From NCBI GenBank assembly GCA_027043825.1, contig JALUER010000057.1, positions 1 to 11,188 on the forward strand: a stretch of DNA of 11,188 nucleotides, written 5' to 3'. Below are positions 1 to 5,625 of this stretch, one piece after another. The number at the start of each line of letters is the position of its first letter. Positions within the stretch are counted from its first letter, which is position 1. The notes under the pieces were generated by a model. That model did no database searches, was not told where the DNA came from, and saw only the letters and a program-made list of their open reading frames with translations. A program made the translations under genes and the position numbers. The stretch is from Microcaldota archaeon (GTDB lineage Archaea; Iainarchaeota; Iainarchaeia; JAADDC01).

Positions 1-33
1 GATGGGGAACCTCTCCCCCGGGCCCAGACGCCC
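1..33 (-). other. Region just downstream of the GH130 operon's third gene
   Basis: Thirty-three bases after the third GH130 stop codon. On the minus strand they include a G-rich GGGGGAGAGG and a short hairpin (GGGGA with TTCCCC-side bases, five pairs). This could be the ribosome-binding site of a fourth operon gene outside the window or a weak terminator stem; the sequence is too short to tell. Confidence 0.25.
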
Positions 34-984
34 TCACTTTCTCCTGAGAACCAACTCCGAAAGAATGTCGTCAAGGTTCACCGTGGCGACCGCCACGTGG
101 GTGTCGGCGGCGCCGTAGTAGACGAAGAGCTCGTCTCCGAGCTGGACAACCCCCGTGGGGAACACCACGTTCTTGGAAAGGCCCTCCCTCTCGTAGGGGG
201 CCTCGGGCTCGAGGATGGGGAACTCCGTGGTGGCCTCCACGTTCCAGGGGCTCTCTTCGTCCAGGAGCATGGCACCGGCTCGGTACTTCCAGTCGGCACC
301 TATGCCGTGGTAGATGAGGAGCCATCCTTCTTCCGTGAGAATGGGGGGTGCCCCTAACCCCACCTTCACGGATTCCCAGGGAGTCTTTCCGTGCTTGTAA
401 AAGGGTATGCCCAGCTTCCAGCCCTCCTTCTCAGGGGCCTTGTTGTGATAGAAGGAAACCCACATGTCGGGGTCGATCCTGTGGAAGAAAAGGTAGAGTC
501 CATCGCGAACCCTGAAAAACACTCCATCCTTGTCCCAAATGGCAGGCTCTGATATGAGAAATGGTCTTCTCCAGCGGTCCCATCGTTCCCGGAGGAAGTC
601 CTTCACGCGAATCCTTGTGAGGGCCACCCGGACGTAGGGGAGCGTATCAGAGACCGCCGTGTACGTCATGTATATCTCGTTGTCTATGATGGTCACCCGG
701 GGATCCTCCACGCCCGTGTAGTGACTTCCTTCTCTCGTCTTCTTCTCGAAGTCGAACCGGGGTATGTATATCGGCTCTTCGAGCCTTTCGTCCACCGTGT
801 AGCCGTCGGAGGATATGGCAAGACCCACGGAAGAGACGAAGTCCGAAGAGAGGGCCCTGTAAAGTATGTAGACCTTTCCCTTTAGGTAGAGGGCCGCCGG
901 GTTAAAGGTAGCCGTCGCCTCCCAGGGATGGTCTGGGTCCGGGCTCACTATGGGGTTCTCCTCGTAGCGCCGGAGGGTTATCAG
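34..984 (-). CDS. GH130-family glycosidase/phosphorylase-like protein, third gene of the operon (probable CTG start)
   Basis: Predicted five-bladed beta-propeller enzyme of GH130 (COG2152), a family that hydrolyses or phosphorolyses beta-mannosides; substrate unknown. With the start used here it has 316 residues, usual for the family. Seen: R-Y-x-x-N-P-I at residues 6-12, W-E-A-x-x-x-F-N-P-A-A with a following Y-R-A, S-S-D-G, E-D-P-R with Asp94 (the position generally taken as the family's catalytic acid), and a C-terminal V-F-P-T-G and Y-Y-G-A-A-D-T signature. The usual L-F-P-x-K-I segment is replaced by A-I-W-D-K-D-G, so activity may differ from its neighbours. No signal peptide is visible, so it is probably cytosolic. 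The first ordinary start codon is GTG at 948, but that would remove the R-Y-x-x-N-P-I strand shared by all three paralogues. A CTG at 984 overlaps the previous gene's stop as CTGA and has GGGGGTG five bases upstream, so I chose it. Family call is firm; start and activity are inferred. Confidence 0.88.
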   Translation of the reverse strand: MITLRRYEENPIVSPDPDHPWEATATFNPAALYLKGKVYILYRALSSDFVSSVGLAISSDGYTVDERLEEPIYIPRFDFEKKTREGSHYTGVEDPRVTIIDNEIYMTYTAVSDTLPYVRVALTRIRVKDFLRERWDRWRRPFLISEPAIWDKDGVFFRVRDGLYLFFHRIDPDMWVSFYHNKAPEKEGWKLGIPFYKHGKTPWESVKVGLGAPPILTEEGWLLIYHGIGADWKYRAGAMLLDEESPWNVEATTEFPILEPEAPYEREGLSKNVVFPTGVVQLGDELFVYYGAADTHVAVATVNLDDILSELVLRRK

Positions 985-1946
985 GGTCCCACCCCCAGGA
1001 GGCGCCAGAGGTCATCCATGTCGATGGTGGCGAGGGCGACGTAGGTGTCGGCGGCACCGTAGTAGACGTGGAGCACGTCGTCGATGATGAGGGCACCACT
1101 GGGGAACACGACATAGGGAACCTTACCGTTTATCTCGTACCAGGCCTCCGGAACGAGTAAGGAACCGCTGTCTGCTATGATCTTTGCCGGATCGTCCAGG
1201 TCGAGCAGAGTAGCGTGGATGGAGAACCTGCTTCCTGGTGCTATTTCGGGTCTCACGAGGAGCCAACCGTATTCCGTCTCTATGGGAGGGGCTCCAACCT
1301 CCACGTACTCCTGTGGCGGGATAGCCTCGAAGAGCCTGTGCTCACCCCTCTCATATTCCCTCTTCCATTCTTCCCAGAAAGCCGGGTCCGTCATGTCTTC
1401 TAGCTTGTCAAGGTAGGCCAACACTACCTTTGAAGGGGGGCGCTCGGGGTCTGCCGTGAACATGAGCACGTACTGTCCCCCAATCTTTCGGGGGAACAGT
1501 GTCGCCGCCTTGCTCTGAAACGGGATGACAACCCCCCACTTCTCGTAGTCCTCGAAGTCGTGGGTCACGGCGAGGGCGGTTTTGACGGCGTCGCCCCGGG
1601 GAGGATATGACGACACGGCCGTGTAAAATATGAAGAACCGCCGCTTCACCTTAACCACGCGGGGATCCTCGACGCCGTAGGCCTCCCACTCGTACTCTGG
1701 CCCGAAGAAGAACCTAATATCGCGGAAGTTCTTTCCGTCAGTACTGGTGGCCATTCCAAGGGAGGAGACCACCATACTCCCCTCCGGGCCGCCGACTATG
1801 GGCACGGAGAGGGCCCGATAGACCATAACGTACTCCCCGCCGTACTGGACGACGCCCGGGTTGAAGACGCCGGAGGCCTGCCACTCCAAGCGTGGATCAG
1901 GTCTAAGTATTGGATTCCAGGGATATCTGCTGAGCGACCTGGCCAA
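981..1946 (-). CDS. GH130-family glycosidase/phosphorylase-like protein, second gene of the operon (TTG start)
   Basis: A 321-residue GH130/COG2152 beta-propeller protein, probably a cytosolic beta-mannoside hydrolase or phosphorylase; substrate not readable. Seen: R-Y-x-x-N-P-I-L at residues 7-14, F-N-P-G at 28-31, Y-R-A at 43-45, S-T-D-G at 68-71, E-D-P-R with Asp94 as probable catalytic acid, an A-T-L-F-P-R-K-I segment like that of GH130 enzymes handling phosphate or sugar, and a C-terminal V-F-P-S-G then Y-Y-G-A-A-D-T. It differs from the other two copies by an insertion rich in W/E/R before the E-V-G-A-P-P strand (around residues 190-210). The TTG start lies one base after the stop of the first gene (TGAGTTG) with GGGGTGA six bases upstream, indicating translational coupling. 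An ATG overlapping that stop is in another frame and not usable. Low similarity to its neighbours suggests an old duplication with separate substrate roles. Confidence 0.9.
   Translation of the reverse strand: MARSLSRYPWNPILRPDPRLEWQASGVFNPGVVQYGGEYVMVYRALSVPIVGGPEGSMVVSSLGMATSTDGKNFRDIRFFFGPEYEWEAYGVEDPRVVKVKRRFFIFYTAVSSYPPRGDAVKTALAVTHDFEDYEKWGVVIPFQSKAATLFPRKIGGQYVLMFTADPERPPSKVVLAYLDKLEDMTDPAFWEEWKREYERGEHRLFEAIPPQEYVEVGAPPIETEYGWLLVRPEIAPGSRFSIHATLLDLDDPAKIIADSGSLLVPEAWYEINGKVPYVVFPSGALIIDDVLHVYYGAADTYVALATIDMDDLWRLLGVGP
990..996 (-). promoter_or_regulatory. Shine-Dalgarno-like site for the third GH130 gene
   Basis: GGGGGTG on the minus strand, matching the archaeal GGAGGTG consensus with one G for A, lies five bases before the CTG at 984. 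It is the main support for a CTG start overlapping the previous stop codon. Confidence 0.55.
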
Positions 1947-1947
1947 C

Positions 1948-3021
1948 TCATCTCACCCCTCTGTTCTTCAGTTTCATCGTCGGGAAGCGGATGCGAGACA
2001 GGAGCCTCCGTCTCCTGAGCACGGGCTTCTTCTCCTCCTTTAGGCTGTCGAGGAACTCGCCAAGGTCACCGTAGGCCACACAGGTATACGTGTCTGCCCC
2101 ACCATAGTAGAGAAAGATGGTACCGTCCTTCACCACGGCGCCGTTGGAGTACACCACACCAGGCTTGAAGCCATTCATCTCACACTCACAGCTGGGCTCG
2201 AGGACGGGTTGCTTGGCCCTGTACAGCACTTCTTCCGGGTTTTTAAGGTCCAATAACATGGCACCAATCTTGTACTTCCCAGGCTCCTTCTTGTCGAGGC
2301 CGTGGTAGAACACGAGCCACCCTTCCCTCGTCTTGATCGGCGGGGGGCCCACGCCCTTGACGATCCACTCCCATCCCCCTGGGTAGGAGGCCGGGGCGTA
2401 GGTGCTCCGTATGTACTCGCCCTCCTTGAACTCCAGGGTCTCCCTGTACTCCACCCTAACCCTCGGGGATATGCTGTGGATGATGGCATACATCCCGTCT
2501 ATTTTTTCAGGGAATATGGCAAAGTTCTTGTGTATCTCTCCCGGCGGGGATATGAGTTTTTCGGGGGACCAGTTCCACCGCTTCTTCAGGAAGTCCCTCG
2601 TGTCTATGGACGTGAGGCCAACCCTCATTTCCCCGTAGGCAGTGTAGGTCATGTATATCTTCCTGTCTTCCTTCACCACCACGACGCGGGGGTCTTCACA
2701 ACCACCCACGCTACCGCCCGAGTAGGGGAAGGAGAGCGGAAACGAGGGCCCCCGTTCATATATGGGTCTCTCTTCCCTCTCCACCACGTGGAGACCATCG
2801 TAGGTGGCCGCGTAGCCAAACCGGGATATCCAGTCCGCACCCACGGCCCGGTATATCAGGTGTATCTTTCCTCCTAAATAGATCGCCCCGGGATTGAAGG
2901 TGAACAGCGCTTCCCAGTGGTTCTCCTCCTTTGGGGATAGTATCGGATTTTTGCTGTACCTCTTAAGAACTGGTTTGGGTTTTTTCTGTCTCTTTCGCAG
3001 CAGTCTCTCGACGAGTCTCAT
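1948..3021 (-). CDS. GH130-family glycosidase/phosphorylase-like protein, first gene of the operon
   Basis: First of three tandem GH130/COG2152 proteins; 357 residues from the ATG at 3021. Seen: a short basic N-terminal helix (residues 1-18), then R-Y-x-x-N-P-I-L at 21-28, W-E-A and F-N-P-G at 36-45, Y-R-A at 57-59, a G-G-C-E-D-P-R turn with probable catalytic Asp110, an F-A-I-F-P-E-K-I segment closest of the three to the family form, and Y-Y-G-G-A-D-T near the end, followed by a basic C-terminal tail. No signal peptide, so probably cytosolic. The frame stays open upstream to 3228, and a GTG at 3147 sits exactly where transcription should start, which would give a 399-residue leaderless product. 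The extra 42 codons hold many CGT/CGC/CGA arginine codons unlike the AGG-rich genes around, so I read them as an untranslated leader and prefer ATG 3021, with an AGGGA element upstream. Family is clear; start is uncertain. Confidence 0.87.
   Translation of the reverse strand: MRLVERLLRKRQKKPKPVLKRYSKNPILSPKEENHWEALFTFNPGAIYLGGKIHLIYRAVGADWISRFGYAATYDGLHVVEREERPIYERGPSFPLSFPYSGGSVGGCEDPRVVVVKEDRKIYMTYTAYGEMRVGLTSIDTRDFLKKRWNWSPEKLISPPGEIHKNFAIFPEKIDGMYAIIHSISPRVRVEYRETLEFKEGEYIRSTYAPASYPGGWEWIVKGVGPPPIKTREGWLVFYHGLDKKEPGKYKIGAMLLDLKNPEEVLYRAKQPVLEPSCECEMNGFKPGVVYSNGAVVKDGTIFLYYGGADTYTCVAYGDLGEFLDSLKEEKKPVLRRRRLLSRIRFPTMKLKNRGVR
1953..1959 (-). promoter_or_regulatory. Shine-Dalgarno-like site for the second GH130 gene
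   Basis: GGGGTGA on the minus strand, inside the last codons of the first GH130 gene, lies six bases before the TTG at 1946. This supports TTG as the real start. Confidence 0.6.
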
Positions 3022-3147
3022 AACTCGTTCCCTATGACGTTCCCTGGACCTAAGAACGGGGTCAACGCGTCGCCGAAACCTGTGCTTCCCAGAAGAAGCG
3101 CGCCAAAAGCTCCAAGAATCTTCCGAAGGAGTACGGTTTTCGAACAC
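3022..3147 (-). other. Probable 5' leader (or N-terminal extension) of the GH130 operon
   Basis: A 126-nt stretch between the predicted transcription start (the G of GTG at 3147) and the preferred ATG at 3021. It is open in frame with the GH130 gene and would encode a very arginine-rich segment, but its CGN arginine codons differ from the AGG/AGA preference elsewhere. It holds small hairpin potential, such as CGTTC pairing with GAACG across 11 bases. I recognise no riboswitch. Confidence 0.45.
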
Positions 3148-3177
3148 AAGAATGTAAATGTTTGGCAATTTTAAATA
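3148..3177 (-). promoter_or_regulatory. Promoter of the GH130 operon
   Basis: A minus-strand TATTTAAAA box (3177-3169) is preceded by A-rich AAAAAGG that could act as a BRE. The first T is exactly 30 nt before the GTG at 3147. The divergent transporter promoter has the same GGTATTTAA-to-GTG distance, which supports both. Confidence 0.6.
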
Positions 3178-3230
3178 CCTTTTTACCCAAAAGAGCATCT
3201 TGTAACCATTCCAGAGGAGTGACCACACGG

Positions 3231-3260
3231 TATTTAATCCCTTGCGACTTAACTCAGGGA
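3231..3260 (+). promoter_or_regulatory. Promoter of the MFS transporter gene
   Basis: TATTTAA at 3231-3237 begins exactly 30 nt before the GTG at 3261, so the transcript should start at or next to the start codon (leaderless). The space between the two divergent starts is 113 bp and holds both promoters; I see no other clear operator in it. Confidence 0.6.
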
Positions 3261-4349
3261 GTGAAGGGCGAGAGAAGGAACGTCTACCTCCTGGGGCTCA
3301 CGTCGCTCCTCAACGACCTCTCCAGCGAGGGAATATACTCCCTGCTGCCCCTTCTTCTCAGGGATCCCTACCTGGTAGGTGTGGTGGGCGGCGTCTTCAA
3401 CGGGCTGTCCCACGTGGTAAAGCCCCTTTCCGGGTACCTCTCGGACCGGGTAGGAAAGTCCAAGCCCTTCGTAATCCTCGGTTACCTGGTGTCGAGCATA
3501 GCGAAACTCAGCATCGCCTTCCTGGAGGGGATGAAGATCGTGGGCTCAATTCTCCTTGACAGGGTAGGAAAGGGGATAAGGGACGCCCCTAGGGATGTGT
3601 TGTTAGCCCAGGTAAAGGACAGGGGTTGGGCCTTTGGAATACACCGGGCCCTCGACACCACCGGGGCCCTGCTCGGCGTCCTCGCAGCCCTCTTCCTCAT
3701 AAACTTCGTAGACGTGAGGACGGCCATACTACTCCTTGCCCTGGTGAGCTTCCTGGCCATAGTGCCCCTACTCTTCGTTGTGGAAAAGGAAAGGAAGAGG
3801 GAAGAGGCCGGAGCGGTGAGCACCTTTCGGACAACCCTGTCCCAACTGAAGGGCACCATTCTGGTGACCGCATTCGTGGGTCTGGGTTTCGTGACCCCTG
3901 CCCTCTTCATCGACCGGGCTGTGGCGGCACTTGGAGAAAGGGGGATCATCTTCTATGCTCTTTTCAACCTCATCTACATTCTTTCTGCCTACTACGTGGG
4001 CAAGAAGAGCGACGTTTATGGAAGGAGGAAGGTGCTGGCCCTCGGACTCCTCTCGCAGTTTCTGGCGCTCGTCCTGGTCTCCGTGGACGGGGGAATCCCC
4101 TTGCTCGTGGCATTTATCCTCTACGGCTTCTCTTACGGGACGGTGGCACCGGTGATCTTTGCCAGGGCAGGGGACATAGTAGAGAAAGATGTGGGGACGG
4201 GAATGGGTATCGTGCAGGCGTCCTTCGGTCTGACAATACTAATATCCTCCGCGGTGGCCGGATACCTGGTAAAGGGCTCAGGGTACTGGGTGCTGGGGGC
4301 CTTCTCCGTCTTCCCGCTCCTCTCCCTCGCACTGGTCCGCAGGTTCTGA
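3261..4349 (+). CDS. Major facilitator superfamily transporter
   Basis: A 362-residue integral membrane transporter of the MFS; substrate unknown. Seen: an N-terminal helix with L-N-D-L-S-S-E-G-I-Y (17-26), matching the D-x-S-S-E-M-x-Y-P-L-L-P signature of one MFS subgroup; the loop 2-3 motif G-Y-L-S-D-R-V-G-K-S-K-P (58-69); and L-D-R-V-G-K-G-I-R-D-A-P-R-D (99-112), also typical of that subgroup. About ten to twelve hydrophobic segments follow, split by a charged central loop (E-K-E-R-K-R-E-E) between the two halves, and the second half repeats the loop motif as K-K-S-D-V-Y-G-R-R-K. It is slightly shorter than usual (about 400 residues). The frame is open from 3162, but GTG 3261 fits the TATA distance and the start of the family's first helix. 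It is transcribed divergently from the GH130 operon, so a role in sugar or oligosaccharide movement is possible but not shown. Confidence 0.9.
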   Translation: MKGERRNVYLLGLTSLLNDLSSEGIYSLLPLLLRDPYLVGVVGGVFNGLSHVVKPLSGYLSDRVGKSKPFVILGYLVSSIAKLSIAFLEGMKIVGSILLDRVGKGIRDAPRDVLLAQVKDRGWAFGIHRALDTTGALLGVLAALFLINFVDVRTAILLLALVSFLAIVPLLFVVEKERKREEAGAVSTFRTTLSQLKGTILVTAFVGLGFVTPALFIDRAVAALGERGIIFYALFNLIYILSAYYVGKKSDVYGRRKVLALGLLSQFLALVLVSVDGGIPLLVAFILYGFSYGTVAPVIFARAGDIVEKDVGTGMGIVQASFGLTILISSAVAGYLVKGSGYWVLGAFSVFPLLSLALVRRF

Positions 4350-4356
4350 CCCAACA

Positions 4357-4386
4357 CTTTAAGGGGATTATACCCTTCTTTCTTCC
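4357..4386 (+). promoter_or_regulatory. Promoter of trpS
   Basis: CTTTAAGG at 4357-4364, just after the transporter stop codon, has its TTTAA core 29 nt before the GTG at 4387. There is no Shine-Dalgarno site in the pyrimidine-rich TTCTTTCTTCC before the start, which fits a leaderless mRNA. Confidence 0.5.
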
Positions 4387-5553
4387 GTGGCGGACTTCAA
4401 GGTAACCCCCTGGGAAGTGGAGGGCGAGGTGGACTACGAGAAGCTCATGAGGGATTTTGGAGCCCAGTCCATACCGAGGGAGGTCATCTCGAAGCTCCCG
4501 GAGCCCATCCTCCTCCCCCTCCGGAGGGGCTTCTTCTACGCCCATCGGGACTTTGACAAGTTCGTGGAGGACGCGAAAAGGGGGAAGCCCGTTTCCATAG
4601 TCACCGGGAGGGGGCCGTCCGGGAGGATGCATCTGGGCCACATTCTGCCCTTCTACACGGCAAAGTGGTTCCAGGAGAAGATGGGAGCATCGGTGCTCAT
4701 CCCCATTTCCGACGACGAAAAATACTTGGTGAAGAGGAAGCTGAAGATAAGGGACGTGGAAGCCTTTGGGAGGGACAATCTTATCGACATCCTGGCTGTG
4801 GGCTTTGACCCTGAGAAGACAAGGATCGTCATTGATCTGGAGGACACGGAGATCTACAGGCCTACCGTCATCGTGTCGAAGCGGGTGACATACTCCACCA
4901 TCAGGGCGGTCTTTGGACTTACAAACGAGTCCAACATCGGCTGGGTCTTCTACCCGGCGATCCAGATGGTCCACCTCTTCCTCCCCCAGATCATCTGGGA
5001 GCCCCAGAGGGTCCTCGTCCCCGTTGCCATTGACCAAGATCCCTACATCAGGGTGGCCAGGGACGTGGCAGAGAGGGTGGGCCTCGTGAAGACGGCGGGC
5101 CTCCTCTCCAAGTTCATGCCCAGCCTGGAGTCCCCCACGGGCAAGATGAGCACCAGCGGAGGGGGTGAGGAGAAGGTAATATGGCTGACGGACGACGAGA
5201 AAACCGTGAGGAAGAAGATCATGAAGTACGCCTTTTCCGGCGGGAGGCCCACGGTAGAAGAGCACAGGAGGCTGGGAGGCATCCCTGAGATCGACGTCTC
5301 CTTCCTATACCTGCTCTACTTCTTCGAGGAGGATGATAGGAAGATAAAAGAAATTGAGGAGAGGTATCGGAGCGGAGAGATGCTTACAGGGGAGCTAAAG
5401 GAGTATACAGCGAAGAAGATAAGCGGGTTCTTGAGAGAACACCAAAGGAGAAGAGAAAAGGTGTTGGATGAAGGGCTTGAGGTAGTTTTGGATAGGTATC
5501 GGCTGCGGGATGAGGAGAGAGATAAGATAAGGGAGTGGGGGAAGGAGTTATAA
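4387..5553 (+). CDS. trpS: Tryptophanyl-tRNA synthetase (archaeal type)
   Basis: Class I aminoacyl-tRNA synthetase that activates tryptophan with ATP and charges tRNA-Trp in the cytosol. 388 residues, normal for the archaeal/eukaryotic TrpRS form. Seen: an N-terminal F-K-V-T-P-W-E-V-E-G segment typical of that form, the T-G-R-G-P-S-G stretch leading into the HIGH-type motif G-R-M-H-L-G-H (79-85), the I-D-L-E-D-T-E-I-Y region, the A-I-D-Q-D-P-Y-I-R tryptophan-pocket segment, and a KMSKS-type loop K-M-S-T-S (253-257). The conserved E-H-Q-R-R-R-E helix is near the C-terminus. Start is GTG at 4387, set by the TATA distance and by homology of the first residues. Base composition falls in the last 70 or so codons, which use AGA, ATA and GAA more than the rest, and the stop codon touches the first base pairs of the downstream palindrome. 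Function is secure. Confidence 0.97.
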   Translation: MADFKVTPWEVEGEVDYEKLMRDFGAQSIPREVISKLPEPILLPLRRGFFYAHRDFDKFVEDAKRGKPVSIVTGRGPSGRMHLGHILPFYTAKWFQEKMGASVLIPISDDEKYLVKRKLKIRDVEAFGRDNLIDILAVGFDPEKTRIVIDLEDTEIYRPTVIVSKRVTYSTIRAVFGLTNESNIGWVFYPAIQMVHLFLPQIIWEPQRVLVPVAIDQDPYIRVARDVAERVGLVKTAGLLSKFMPSLESPTGKMSTSGGGEEKVIWLTDDEKTVRKKIMKYAFSGGRPTVEEHRRLGGIPEIDVSFLYLLYFFEEDDRKIKEIEERYRSGEMLTGELKEYTAKKISGFLREHQRRREKVLDEGLEVVLDRYRLRDEERDKIREWGKEL

Positions 5554-5554
5554 T

Positions 5555-5608
5555 CGTTAAATCGTAAAGAATCGTAAACCCTTTACGGAAGTTAACGATT
5601 TAACGATT
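5555..5608. repeat. 54-bp palindromic repeat, copy A (left flank of the Schlafen-type gene)
   Basis: 53 of 54 bases match copy B at 6877-6930, in the same orientation. The dyad is centred at 5580 and spans 5553-5607. Three forward 8-mers (ATCGTTAA at 5553, ATCGTAAA at 5561, ATCGTAAA at 5571) are mirrored by three inverted ones (TTTACGGA at 5582, TTAACGAT at 5592, TTAACGAT at 5600) around CCC, with GA/AG spacers at matching places. The outer arms, 5552-5565 and 5595-5608, are perfect 14-bp inverted repeats. It starts at the trpS stop codon. Confidence 0.97.
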
Positions 5609-5625
5609 TAGAACCATCTCCTTTC
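5596..5625 (+). promoter_or_regulatory. Promoter of the Schlafen-type gene, inside repeat copy A
   Basis: The TTTAA core at 5599-5603 is formed where two inverted 8-mers of the palindrome meet, and is 27 nt before the ATG at 5626. No Shine-Dalgarno site is present, so the transcript is probably leaderless. Anything that binds the palindrome would cover this TATA box. Confidence 0.5.

Noticed and set aside
3162..3260. N-terminal extension of the transporter frame from 3162
   Set aside because: It includes the promoter TATA box, has no hydrophobic or family character, and the GTG at 3261 fits both the promoter and the family start.
4114..5265. Long open frame (383 codons) on the minus strand opposite trpS and the end of the transporter gene
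   Set aside because: Same reasons: low-complexity composition, no family motif, and overlap with two firmly identified genes.
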